Position numbers and translations under genes: made by a program. A stretch of DNA of 64,000 nt, from assembly GCA_036365515.1 (NCBI GenBank), contig CM070874.1:38738083-38802082 (forward strand), given 5' to 3'. The notes under the pieces were generated by a model. That model was not told where the DNA came from and did no database searches. It saw only the letters and a program-made list of their open reading frames with translations. Below are positions 1 to 9,215 of the stretch, piece by piece; the stretch's first letter is position 1, and every line of letters starts with the position of its first letter. The DNA is from Torymus aiolomorphi (taxonomy: Eukaryota; Arthropoda; Insecta; Hymenoptera; Torymidae).

Positions 1-34
1 TGGAAATTAGTGTTATAATAATTTATTATTTTGA
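1..34 (+). tRNA. trnP: Mitochondrial trnP (TGG), 3' part only, in NUMT
   Basis: The window begins at the TGG anticodon of a mitochondrial tRNA-Pro. The complete copy lies at 10224-10289. The acceptor strand ATTTTGA is at 28-34. It directly abuts trnT on the other strand, as in most insect mitochondrial genomes. It is a nuclear copy and not expected to function. Confidence 0.8.
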
Positions 35-98
35 TTAGTTATAAAGTTATTTATTTTTAATTTACAAAATTAATATTTTAATTTAAATTAATAACTAA
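35..98 (-). tRNA. trnT: Mitochondrial trnT (TGT) in NUMT
   Basis: The ends TTAGTTAT (35-42) and ATAACTAA (91-98) pair perfectly as an acceptor stem. The minus strand shows anticodon TGT (complement of ACA at 64-66) in a TTTGTAA context. It lies between trnP and nad4L on the strand opposite to nad4L, as in the usual insect block. A copy is at 10290-10353. Confidence 0.8.
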
Positions 99-114
99 AA
101 TTTTAAATTTATAT

Positions 115-382
115 ATTTATATTATTATATTTTATTTTTCAGTTTCTATATTTTTATTTTATTATAATCAGTTATTTCTTACTTTGATAAGGTTAGAATT
201 TGTGATATTAAGAGTGCTAATAATGTTTAGAATGTATATGCATATTAAATAATTTAATTTTAATTTTGTATTATTTAGTTTTTGTAGTTTGTGAAAGTGT
301 ATTAGGTCTATCTATGTTAATTATTTTAATTCGTTCTTGTGGTAATGATAATATAAAATTAATAAATTTAGTTTTATGATAA
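115..382 (+). pseudogene. nad4L: nad4L, NADH dehydrogenase subunit 4L (NUMT copy)
   Basis: In the invertebrate mitochondrial code (AGA/AGG Ser, ATA Met, TGA Trp) a frame from ATT at 115 gives a hydrophobic start typical of subunit 4L and stops at a TAA shortly after codon 40. The conserved VCESVLGLS motif then appears in another frame from about 290 to the stop at 380-382. At least one indel between about 240 and 290 therefore breaks the gene. Its last 7 nt (ATGATAA) overlap the start of nad4, the normal mitochondrial overlap, which supports the call. In a working mitochondrion it would be a membrane subunit of complex I. Confidence 0.85.
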
Positions 383-1713
383 GGGTTATTTTATATGTTA
401 TTTTTTTAAATTTAAATATTATTTTTAATTCAGTTAATTTAATTAGAATATTTTTATTTAATTTGTTAATATTATTAATAATTTACTTTGTAATACTAAA
501 TATAAGAAGTTTAGGTTGATTTAATCTTTATAATAATTTAGGAATAGATTATATTAATTTTTTTTTAGTAATTTTAAGTTTGTGAATTATTAATATAATA
601 TTTATAGTTAGGTTTAATATTAATTTTAATAAATTATTTAGTTTTATTTTAGTCCAATTATTAATTTTTTTAATAATGAGATTTTTAACAATAAATTATT
701 TTATTTTTTATTTGTTTTTTGAGATTAGTTTAATTCCTACGTTTTTATTAATTATAGGATGGGGGTATCAACCTGAACGAATTAATGCTAGAATATTTAT
801 ATTACTATATACATTGTTATTTTCATTACCTTTATTAATTTTGTTATATTATTTATTTAGTAATATTAATAGGTTAAATTATTTATTTCTTTTAAATCAT
901 GAAAATTTAATATTATCTATTAATAATTTTATTTTTTATTTATTAATGTTAATAGCATTTATAATTAAGTTACCTTTGTTTATATTTCATATATGATTAC
1001 CTAAAGCCCACATTGAAGCTCCTGTTTCAGGATCTATAATTTTAGCAGGTGTTATATTGAAGTTAGGTGGTTATGGTATTATTCGTTCAATATTAATTAT
1101 AAAAAAATTAAGAATTAAATTTATTTATTTATAGTTGTTAGATTAGTGGGTATTATTTATTTAAGACTAGTTTGTTTACGATTTTATGATATAAAATTGA
1201 TTGTTGCTTATTCGTCAGTGGTTCATATAAGTGTAATATTAATAGGAATTATAAGATTAACATTTTGAGGAGTTAATGGAGGATTGTTAATGATGATTGG
1301 ACATGAGATTTGTTCTTCTGCACTTTTTGCTTTAATTAATTTTTTTTATTTACGAAGTAAAACACGAAATATAATAATTAATAAGGGTATAATAAGAGTT
1401 TTACCGACATTAACTATATGATGATTTTTATTTTGCATTATTAATATATCTGCGCCTATTTCGTTAAATTTATTGAGTGAATTGATAATTATTAATATTA
1501 TATTAAGTTGATCAGCTAATATTATGTTAATTTTAATATTAGGAATATTTTTAAGGGCTTCATATAGGTTATTTTTATTCTCATATGTTCAGCATGGAAA
1601 ATTTTCTTTTATATTTTTTAAAATCTATTCAATAAAAGTTAATGATCATTTATTATTAATTTTACATTGAGTACCTTTAAATTTTATTAATTTAAAACTT
1701 GATTATTTTATAT
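376..1713 (+). pseudogene. nad4: nad4, NADH dehydrogenase subunit 4 (NUMT copy)
   Basis: Read in the mitochondrial code, ATG at 376 opens a frame with the nad4 landmarks: FFEISLIPTFLLI around codons 113-125, GWGYQPERINA just after, and [21 protein letters not shown] further on. The frame hits TAG at 132-134 of the 1000s block (1132-1134). Nad4 sequence (IVAYSSVVHM, then GHEICSSALFAL and the YVQHGKFSF segment) resumes in a neighbouring frame, so one indel near 1130 breaks the gene; the other copy shares it. It runs up to trnH at 1714. This is a complex I proton-pumping subunit in origin and a pseudogene here. Confidence 0.9.
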
Positions 1714-1773
1714 ATTTAAATAATTTAATAAAAATATTGATTTGTGGTGTCAAAAATGTAAATGATACTTTAA

Positions 1774-1775
<2 letters not shown>
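1714..1775 (+). tRNA. trnH: Mitochondrial trnH (GTG) in NUMT
   Basis: A 62-nt stretch has the 7-bp acceptor stem ATTTAAA (1714-1720) and TTTAAAT (1769-1775). The anticodon GTG is at 1743-1745 in a TTTGTGGT loop. It lies between nad4 and nad5, the conserved insect position. Confidence 0.8.

Positions 1776-1779
<4 letters not shown>

Positions 1780-1816
<37 letters not shown>
1780..1816. repeat. (TA)n microsatellite between trnH and nad5
   Basis: A run of about 18 TA units lies between trnH and the nad5 frame. The right copy near 12040-12072 is interrupted by AAA and differs in length. This is one of the few differences between the two copies. Confidence 0.95.
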
Positions 1817-1818
<2 letters not shown>

Positions 1819-1858
1819 CATAGTTTACTATATTTTAAGGAGAATTATTTTACTAGGG

Positions 1859-3298
1859 ATTGCATTAATAAGTTTTATTTTTAGATTAATTTTTTTAATT
1901 TTAAAATTAGAGTATTATTGTGAATGAGAAATTTATTTTTTAAATAGAGCAAAAGTTTTAATATTAATTTATTTAGATTGGATGAGTTTAATATTTATAT
2001 TTATTATTTTATTAATTTCTTCAATAATTATACTATATTGTTGTGAGTATATAAGTCATGATAAGTATATAAATCGATTTTTATTTTTATTATTTTTTTT
2101 TATTTTATCAATATTAATAATAATTTTAAGTCCTAATATTATTAGAATTTTAATTGGATGAGATGGGTTAGGATTAGTGTCTTATTGTTTAGTTATTTAT
2201 TATCAAAATTATTCAAGGTATAATTCAGGAATGCTAACTGTATTACTTAATCGTATTGGAGATGTGATATTAATTATTAGTATGAGAATTATATTTATTT
2301 TTGGTTCATGAAATTTTATAAATTTTCAAAGGTGAAATTTATTAATTTTGTTGTTAATTATTATTGGGTGTTTTACTAAAAGTGCTCAGTTTCCATTTTC
2401 TTCATGATTGCCTATAGCTATAGCAGCTCCTACTCCTGTTTCGTCATTAGTTCATTCATCTACTTTAGTTACTGCTGGGATTTATTTGTTAATTCGATTT
2501 AATTATTTAATAAAGTATAATGATAGTTTATTATTTTATATTTTAATTACTGGTTTATTAACAATAATAATAGCAGGATTTTCTGCTAATTATGAATATG
2601 ATTTAAAGAAAATTATTGCTTATTAAACATTATCACAATTGGGACTTATAATAATAATTTATGGGATAAAGAATTTTGAATTAACTTATTTTCATTTAGT
2701 AATTCATGCTATTTTTAAATCAATGATGTTTATATGTTCAGGAGTTATTATTCATTATATAAATAATGTTCAAGATATTCGTTTTTTAGGTAAGTTAATT
2801 GAATTTTTACCTTTAACTTCTATAATATTAATAATTTCTAATTTTAGATTATGTGGCATGCCTCTTATATCTGGGTTTTATTCTAAAGATCAAATTTTAG
2901 AATATGCATTTATTAGTAAATCTAATTTATTAATATATATATTTATAATATTTTCTACAGGATTAACTGTTTCTTATAGGACTCGGTTGATATATTATTT
3001 GATAAATAAAAGATTTAATTTTTATTCTTTTTATTTAATTAAAGATGACTTAAAGATGAATATTTCTATGATAGTATTGATAATATTAACAATTTTTTTT
3101 GGTTCTTTAATAAATTGAATTTTATTTATAAATATTGAATTAATTTATTTAATATTTTTAGAAAAGTCCTTACTTATATTATTATTAATAATTTTTTATT
3201 ATTTAGGATTTTTATATTTTAGATTTAAAAATTATTCGATAATAATTAGATTTAAATATTTTTTGTGAAGATATGATTTTTATATAGAGGAAATTTAG
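1859..3298 (+). pseudogene. nad5: nad5, NADH dehydrogenase subunit 5, 5' part (NUMT, left copy)
   Basis: A frame in the mitochondrial code from ATT at 1859 stays open except for one nonsense codon, TAA at 2624-2626, in the segment KKIIAY-stop-TLSQLG, where Ser is expected. Landmarks include [31 protein letters not shown] with [19 protein letters not shown], and LCGMPLMSGFYSKD. The frame ends at TAG 3296-3298, just before the LTR insertion at 3303. The remaining C-terminal part, including the DKGWSE motif, is found only beyond the right LTR at 14506-14720. The truncation in this copy is therefore caused by the provirus. Confidence 0.93.
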
Positions 3299-3302
3299 TT
3301 AT

Positions 3303-4249
3303 TGTGACGTCCGCAGAGAACATTATTTTTAATAAGATTATTTTTAGTTTGTAATTCAATATTTATTTAATTTATATTTAATCTATAGGTATATAAATCT
3401 AATGTCAGGATGACACCACCAAAATTATTTGGACTTAATACTTATTTATTTATCATAAGAGAACTAATTTTTACTATGTGAAATTTCTATTTTCTTCTTT
3501 GTGGATTTATAACCTTTCCCTTCCCCAAGGAAGGTAGGAAAATAAGAGAAGGATTTGTTTTAATTAAACAACGCTAATTATATATATATATATAATGGAT
3601 TTTATTTACTTACAATATTACAGAGTCCTTGCTCCTGTTTGTTCTCTCGTTAGTCGAGGTTGTATAATATGATATGTATCTATTAATTAAGCTCTGCCGA
3701 CTTGCAGTTTATTCTGATTCATCGGTCTAGTGCGGATTAATCTTTGTAACACTAAATTAATTTTCGGGCACTGATGTCCGGACTATGCTTCCACGTTTGC
3801 GCCGGCTCTTCACGCGACGATGAACGGTCTCTCGACAAAAGAATAACTGAGTGCCCAGGGTATGTTTCTCCGGGTATTTAAGAAAATTTTTCGGAAGCGC
3901 AAAAGATGATCATCTTTTGCGGTTCCCCCTTTGTCGAGCGGCCCTTATCGATTTTATGGCTTTATTTTTCTCGCTCGTCTAGCTCGCGGTCCATGGTGTT
4001 GAAATCTATTAACGTACCATAGACTCGGCGCGGCAGATAACAGTGCGAGAAAAAAACGCCGATAGCCCGATTCTCACCGAATTCAATTTTCTCTGTATTA
4101 TTCACTAAAGTTTCCGGGTTTTATATAATGTGCTTTTGTAGCACAAGGCAAGAATTATTAATACATAAGATTGTTTCTTAAAGACAATAAACAAATAGTC
4201 CAAAAATATGGTAGCAATAAGATGATTTTGAAAAATTGAATTCGTCACA
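3303..4249 (-). repeat. 3' LTR of the provirus (947 bp)
   Basis: The ends are the inverted pair TGTGACG (3303-3309) and CGTCACA (4243-4249), with 5'-TG...CA-3' termini. The left flank is TTAT (3299-3302). The right flank on the plus strand is the complement of a polypurine tract, so this is the 3' LTR of a minus-strand element. It matches the solo LTR at 13557-14505 with only a few changes. It is clearly richer in G+C than the surrounding mitochondrial DNA. Confidence 0.9.
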
Positions 4250-4260
4250 CTCCCCAAGCT
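4250..4260 (-). promoter_or_regulatory. Polypurine tract next to the 3' LTR
   Basis: On the minus strand AGCTTGGGGAG lies immediately before the LTR start TGTGACG. A purine-rich tract here primes plus-strand DNA synthesis in LTR retroelements. It fixes the provirus orientation, in agreement with env being on the minus strand and near this LTR. Confidence 0.7.
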
Positions 4261-5704
4261 GAATTACGCATCCGGCCCGGAGGTGTTTATGTCTTATCAC
4301 GAGCGTTCACTCACGTGCTCGCTCTTGATAAGCCATGGTGAGTCTTGAAATGCACTGGATGCTTTTCACGGATATTAATAACTATATCGATGAGCTGAGC
4401 GTTTGCTTTACAGAGCGAGATATATATGTATATATATCTTGTATTTATAATTTTTGAGCGTTTGAATTGTGTTTTTAATTTTAGCTGTATCTATTTTGGA
4501 GAAGTTGGCTGATGAAGATATTTAAGCAGAACTCTCTTATAGTTATAAGTACATATACAAAATTTGAATTAACTTAATTTACATTTTAATACGCAATAAG
4601 TATATTTCCCATATAATGAATTTGCTTAAATTATTACTTATGTTTTGTTGCTTAACCGGTTGATAGGTGTGGTAGTGATGTCGTTGCTTATGGCTGCGGC
4701 TTCGTTTCTTTGATATGGAGGCGACCGTATGAATCGGAATCGTACGGGGAGTACCCTATTGTTTCACTTATTCATTCTATTTCTAACTAAAGTTTTTCCT
4801 TTAATTTGTTTTCCTTATTTCTTAGGGCATGTTTTTGAGAGGTTATACTGTGTCATAATTTATTAAGTTGCTCATCGGCATGGCTCATAGGCATTGCGTA
4901 ACTCGAGTTTAAGGTCTATTATATGTCGTTAATGAGTTAGATTTGTACTACGTTTCTCCCAATTTAGTAGAGCGTTGACTAGGAGTTGGCACGTCCAGGA
5001 TAGGGTAATGGGCATCAACTCATGCATTCGAGGTGGCTTAATGAGTATTTTTTTTTTTTTTATTTTTTTTTTTTTGTTATTTTTTTTTTTTTTTTTTTTT
5101 GTATATATATATATATATATAATGCGTAGTCATTTAATGCGTGTTAATTTCTCCGCATTAACCTTCCTGGTAACCGTTCCCTCAAAAAGATTATTCACTT
5201 TTTGGCGTGTATGTCGGTACTTAAAACTGGGATTGTCGAAAAATAATTTGTATGAAAGCAAAAAAACATTTCCTTAAACTCTTTTCAGCAATTCCTTTGC
5301 CCCTTGCCGTTATTCCTTTTCTTTTATATATATATATTTTCGTTATAGGAAGCAAAAGAAGAAAGAACTTTAGCGTATTCATGCATACAAAAAAACAACG
5401 TATATAAATTCTAACTTATTTTATTTGTTCTAGCCTCTTATGGCTATAAGTCCTTTTTGAGATTATAGCGCGTTGTTACTTGTAATCTCAAAGTTACACT
5501 TGTAACAAGTTGGTTTATGGTTATAAGCGTGAGTTTAGATGTTTGTGTTTTGATTTTACTAATGACGTATATAACTAGCATGCAAAAAAAAAAAACAAAT
5601 TTTTCCTTTTTATTTTGATTGTGGGTGGTGCGTGGCTGCTGCTGACGATTTCTGGCTGGCTGATGTTCTTTAGTTCTTGGTATGTTTATTTATTTTATTT
5701 TGTA
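4261..5704. other. Provirus 3' region without a clear gene
   Basis: This lies between the last small ORF and the polypurine tract. It contains long T runs at 5050-5100, short (TA)n runs near 4430, 5102-5120 and 5328, and no frame that I can support on either strand. It is either a long 3' untranslated region or decayed accessory coding sequence. Confidence 0.6.
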
Positions 5705-6052
5705 TCAAAAATCGAGTTGGTTCCAATCCTGGATTTTGTCTGTTAAAGTTTCTTTTACTATTAAGAAGCAGGCCAGGCGAGCATATTGTTCAACTGTTAG
5801 GTGTTTCTTTAGTTTTTGTTCTTCCCATCTGGATAGTATCACTGGTTTATGGTCTACTGGTTGCCAGATAAATATCTTCTTTGTTGTCGCGTCGCTTGGA
5901 GTGTGACAAATGAGACATGGTTGTATGATATCTCTTTCTAGGCGATAAATACAAGTGTGAGGCTTAAAGGTAAACCCATTTTCTTTTAAGATTCCTAGAG
6001 CCTGGTCAGAGATTCTCATAAATTTCAAGAGTTCCTTGTATAGAGTGTACAT
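5705..6052 (-). CDS. Provirus small ORF C, 115 aa, function unknown
   Basis: An ATG-started ORF downstream of env in the provirus, the last one before the 3' LTR. I do not recognise a family. It has Cys34, Cys46, Cys49 and His50 (a CLICH motif) and Cys95, which could form part of a metal site. It is rich in charged residues (RWEEQKLKKH near residues 76-84) and has no signal peptide or membrane segment. It follows ORF B by 73 nt. Spliced or bicistronic expression would be needed. Its position between env and LTR is where complex retroviruses carry accessory genes, but that role is inference. Confidence 0.5.
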   Translation of the reverse strand: MYTLYKELLKFMRISDQALGILKENGFTFKPHTCIYRLERDIIQPCLICHTPSDATTKKIFIWQPVDHKPVILSRWEEQKLKKHLTVEQYARLACFLIVKETLTDKIQDWNQLDF

Positions 6053-6125
6053 GGTGTTGTTGCTGTTACTGGATTCGATTTGGATTGTTATGACGTCTTC
6101 CCTTTCTTCCGTTTATTATTGGTAC

Positions 6126-6398
6126 TTATAGATGTGATGATTCAGTTAATAAAATTTTTAATGGGCGGTCATTGTGCGATTGAGGTACTCTTATATATGG
6201 TGTCACTGCCAGTTCTAGTTCGGCATCGGTCGCCGTTTGTCGGCAGCTTTCGCAGGTTATGGCCGACCGCCAGGTCAGTAGTGTTTTCTTACAGTTTTCA
6301 CAGCTGGTCGATAGCTCTTCGCTGGTTTCTAGTAAATGTACATTTATCAATAGAGTTCCGTATTCAGAAGGTGTGATATGATTGTTTTTCAAAAACAT
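6126..6398 (-). CDS. Provirus small ORF B, 90 aa, zinc-ribbon-like cysteines
   Basis: This begins with an ATG and has two CxxC pairs, CENC at residues 33-36 and CESC at 49-52, a C-x2-C-x12-C-x2-C pattern like a small zinc ribbon. No signal peptide or membrane segment is visible. Its first 10 nt overlap the end of the upstream 53-aa ORF, which itself ends in CIYCWECF. Either the two are overlapping genes or a frameshift split one longer cysteine-rich gene. Function unknown; its place between env and the LTR suggests an accessory protein, which is inference. Confidence 0.5.
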   Translation of the reverse strand: MFLKNNHITPSEYGTLLINVHLLETSEELSTSCENCKKTLLTWRSAITCESCRQTATDAELELAVTPYIRVPQSHNDRPLKILLTESSHL

Positions 6399-6550
6399 TC
6401 CCAGCAGTATATGCAGTTGTTTTTGTCTGCTATGATGACTTCATTCCTTTCCCTGGAGCGAAGACAGTTTATTTCTGTTAATTCCACTGGGTCTTCAATA
6501 GAGTATTCATGATCCACTAGCTCGGCATCGACGTTGTAAAAATGACCCAT
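6389..6550 (-). CDS. Provirus small ORF B', 53 aa, cysteine cluster at C-terminus
   Basis: An ATG at 6550 opens a 53-codon frame ending TGA at 6389-6391. It has an acidic N-terminal half and a C-terminal CxxCxxC cluster (residues 46-52). It lies 108 nt after ORF A and overlaps ORF B by 10 nt in another frame. It may be the N-terminal part of ORF B separated by an indel. The spacer before it contains a run of G and a purine/pyrimidine repeat, so expression signals are unclear. Confidence 0.45.
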   Translation of the reverse strand: MGHFYNVDAELVDHEYSIEDPVELTEINCLRSRERNEVIIADKNNCIYCWECF

Positions 6551-6658
6551 CTGCTGCAATTTTCATGTAATATAGAGAGAGAGTGTCGGTGTGTAGAAGG
6601 AAAAAGGAGAGAGAGAAAGAGGGGGGGGTCCCCTTTTTTTTTTATTATTATCCCTTTA

Positions 6659-7087
6659 TCACCACTGAGTAATGACCTCTACCCTTTTAGTGAGAATCAG
6701 AACTGATTCTGATATTAGAAATTGTTCTATGCATTCCCGGCACTGAGTTGCAGGTTTGGTTTTTAATAACTGGATTCTGTAAACAGCGCATGCGAGTAGT
6801 TGAGGTATGTCTAGTATTATTTGGTGAAACCCATAAGCTGGTCGTAAAATTTCGTCAGCTAGGGGTCTTTCTCCGTATTGTAGTACACAAGTTCGGCAAA
6901 ATACGTGCCCCACCTGGTCTGTGGCTAAAAATGGTCCTACACCTTGCATGATGGAGATACAACGGCATCGGAGGAGTGCTGAGTAACGGTATGGGTAATC
7001 TTCGGGTAGTATTCCATCTAAGGGGCCGTATCTTTCATATTCTTCTTCGTCGGTTAGAGGTGGGCTGGCCTCGTTTAATGGTGCCAT
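6659..7087 (-). CDS. Provirus small ORF A, 142 aa, RING-like cysteines
   Basis: This is ATG-started and lies 146 nt downstream of env. The first 30 residues are acidic and proline-rich. Candidate metal ligands are Cys41-x-Cys43, His61, Cys64-x2-Cys67, Cys100 and Cys116-x2-Cys119. The order C-x-C, H-x2-C-x2-C, C-x2-C is reminiscent of RING or related zinc-binding folds, but spacing does not match a canonical RING. No signal peptide or membrane segment. With ORFs B', B and C it forms a cluster in one direction, each with CxxC-type motifs, which suggests a family of accessory zinc proteins. That is inference. Confidence 0.55.
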   Translation of the reverse strand: MAPLNEASPPLTDEEEYERYGPLDGILPEDYPYRYSALLRCRCISIMQGVGPFLATDQVGHVFCRTCVLQYGERPLADEILRPAYGFHQIILDIPQLLACAVYRIQLLKTKPATQCRECIEQFLISESVLILTKRVEVITQW

Positions 7088-7233
7088 TTTATATCTTTCC
7101 TTTTTGTTGCTGGAATTCCCCTACAATAAGTACATATATATTTTTTTTTTTATAAAATTTTTATTTTTTTTTTTTTTTTTATAGAAGAACGTATAAAGTG
7201 TACGTTGTCGTTAGAAGTTAGGCTTGTAAGTTG

Positions 7234-9156
7234 TTATTCAGCTACTTCGTCGTAGATGTGCTCTGGTTCATTGAGGTTTTCTAAGTTTAAATTTGGGGTC
7301 TTTCCCTTATACGCTGGGGAGTTTATGTCGGGTACGGAGGTTAAAAGGTTTAGTATACCTGAGTGCTGGAGACACTTGCGAGCTATAAAGATTATAGCGG
7401 TTGAAAATATTAAGGCCAAAAGAATTTGGGCCCCAATCCCGAAATGTATTATTGTTTCGGTGTTTCGCTGTTCTCTTTTCCGCGTTAGGATCTCTTGTAC
7501 CTTGTTCTCTAGATCGTGGAGAGAGTCGGCATCGTCGATCGTGCTCCAGTCTCCTATAGCGGCGGTATTTTGTTTAAAGAGCGGGAGTATGTCTGTGTTG
7601 TCATGGGCTTCTACTAAGTTAGGAGCGATGGTTTTTATTTTTAGGGATATTTTTGGTAAGTAAAAGAAGTTTATTGGGGCTTGTACTGTGTGTATGCCGT
7701 TCAGAGTAAGGGAGTTATAACGCCCGTAACACCGGGGTCGAAATTGTACAATTCCTACTCCCGTTAATGTTTTTAATTCTGCCCTTTCACCTGGACAATA
7801 TATTTGCAGATCCCCTCCGGTTCCTATGGAAAATAGCCAACCGTCTACGGCGTTTATTCTTCTCCAAAAATCTGAGTGTTTAGGTGTATACCGGATGTCA
7901 CATGTTTTTAATGCTCCAGCAGTTGGCTGTAGAAGCATTCTCTTTTCGCATGTAGGTTCTTCGTATATAGGACCTTCGTACTCACAGATATAATGGTGCA
8001 CGGTTTTCGTGCAAAGTCGAAGGTGTTCTGGACTCAGAAAGGTGTGGCTCACCTTGTCGTCTCCTATGGCGAGATATGTTGCTCGTGGTATTATATAAGC
8101 GCTTGGTAACGTGGTTTCTGAGATATTCTGAGGGATGGGGAGGGGATTCATACGGTATAAGTCATAACCTTTCCTATCTAATAGCGGCACATGGATTTCC
8201 ACGAGGAATCGATTTTCTATCCTGCCCAGATATACTGTGGAAACTTCGCTTAGTCGTTCTGCGCGAATGTACTCTTTCGGAATTGGAAACTCGTAAGCCG
8301 TGTTTACATCATGTATGTGCTGTTGAATTTCTTGTAGTTGTGTGCGGTTTAGTAAGGCAGGGTGTAATTTTCCATGCCTAGCATCATGAATGACGTCTAG
8401 CATTGTTCTGTAGGTTTCTAAATGTGCGCTGAGGACGGCGTCTACTGTGTTGAACCATTCGGTCACTTGTTGGGTATAATTAAATAAATGAACATGGTTT
8501 TGTAGTCTGGTCATCTCTTTTCCTAGCCATTGGGATGTTAAAAAGAATTTTTCCTGTTGTGATTTCAATTCTTTTAAAGTATTGCTAATATAGCTAAATT
8601 TACTAGTTGCAAGATGTGCTTGCTGTTGTACTAGGTGGGCTAATTCTTTTTCACTTTGTAGTAGAGCGTCGATTTGATCATTATAATAGAGTCCGTCATC
8701 CTCATTTAAGGTCCCGAACAGTGTTTTACTTAAACTTCCAATAAACCCAAACGGCACAGAGCGTTTGATCATCGATGATGGATAGATTGTTTCTTTAGGT
8801 TTCTTGTGTGTAAACTCGATGGTGTCCTCTAACAATTGTTTATATAGAGCCTCTGCTTGCTCATTTTTAGCTATTAACAATGATGCTCGTAGGAATCGAT
8901 CTTCGCAGTTTATAAAAATTATCGGGCATGATTTGTTTAAGATTTCAAATTGTCCTGTCACGAAGTCTCCCTCGTGGTAGATTTTTCCTAGATCTATAAA
9001 TGTTGCAATTTTCCAGTGTGCCTTCGTAAATCGTAAATTATGCATGTTTTCGTAATAAATCCCTGGATTTTGCGTAAATTGTGTAATTTGGTGACTGGGG
9101 AAGCACATGATCCCCGTTATCATTATGATGAGAGTTAGTAGGTTTCTAAGATCCAT
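7234..9156 (-). CDS. env: Endogenous retroviral envelope protein, baculovirus F-like (640 aa)
   Basis: A full-length ATG-started ORF without interruption. Residues 1-18 form a signal peptide. A dibasic KR at 131-132 is followed by a hydrophobic stretch beginning SVPFGFIGSL, which matches the position and character of the cleavage site and fusion peptide of the baculovirus F / errantivirus Env family; the strict R-x-K/R-R furin consensus is not met. A heptad-like helical region spans about 165-210. The C-terminal ectodomain has spaced cysteines. A transmembrane helix lies near 572-592, followed by a tail of about 48 residues. In this family the protein is a class I-type membrane fusion glycoprotein. 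Its intact frame suggests a young insertion or retained use; it may instead be chance. Confidence 0.88.
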   Translation of the reverse strand: MDLRNLLTLIIMITGIMCFPSHQITQFTQNPGIYYENMHNLRFTKAHWKIATFIDLGKIYHEGDFVTGQFEILNKSCPIIFINCEDRFLRASLLIAKNEQAEALYKQLLEDTIEFTHKKPKETIYPSSMIKRSVPFGFIGSLSKTLFGTLNEDDGLYYNDQIDALLQSEKELAHLVQQQAHLATSKFSYISNTLKELKSQQEKFFLTSQWLGKEMTRLQNHVHLFNYTQQVTEWFNTVDAVLSAHLETYRTMLDVIHDARHGKLHPALLNRTQLQEIQQHIHDVNTAYEFPIPKEYIRAERLSEVSTVYLGRIENRFLVEIHVPLLDRKGYDLYRMNPLPIPQNISETTLPSAYIIPRATYLAIGDDKVSHTFLSPEHLRLCTKTVHHYICEYEGPIYEEPTCEKRMLLQPTAGALKTCDIRYTPKHSDFWRRINAVDGWLFSIGTGGDLQIYCPGERAELKTLTGVGIVQFRPRCYGRYNSLTLNGIHTVQAPINFFYLPKISLKIKTIAPNLVEAHDNTDILPLFKQNTAAIGDWSTIDDADSLHDLENKVQEILTRKREQRNTETIIHFGIGAQILLALIFSTAIIFIARKCLQHSGILNLLTSVPDINSPAYKGKTPNLNLENLNEPEHIYDEVAE

Positions 9157-9215
9157 TTTCCTTTCTCCTTTTCTGTGTTAGTTCTGTTCTTTTCTGAAAC
9201 AGAAAAAGGACACTC

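Larger units (their letters stand above)
1..4249 (+). repeat. Left copy of a 10,254-bp tandem duplication (NUMT plus LTR)
   Basis: This stretch is nearly identical to 10256-14505. The offset is 10,255 up to the start of nad5 and 10,254 after it. The copies differ by a handful of substitutions (clustered near 330-500), homopolymer and (TA)n length changes, a 2-nt change near the end of nad4 and one T in a T-run of nad5. The window opens inside trnP, so the true left edge is outside. Both copies carry the same LTR at the same site, so the duplication happened after the provirus inserted. Confidence 0.95.

Noticed and set aside
4975..5277. 100-codon plus-strand frame
   Set aside because: Half of it is a poly-Phe translation of a T run; antisense to the provirus.
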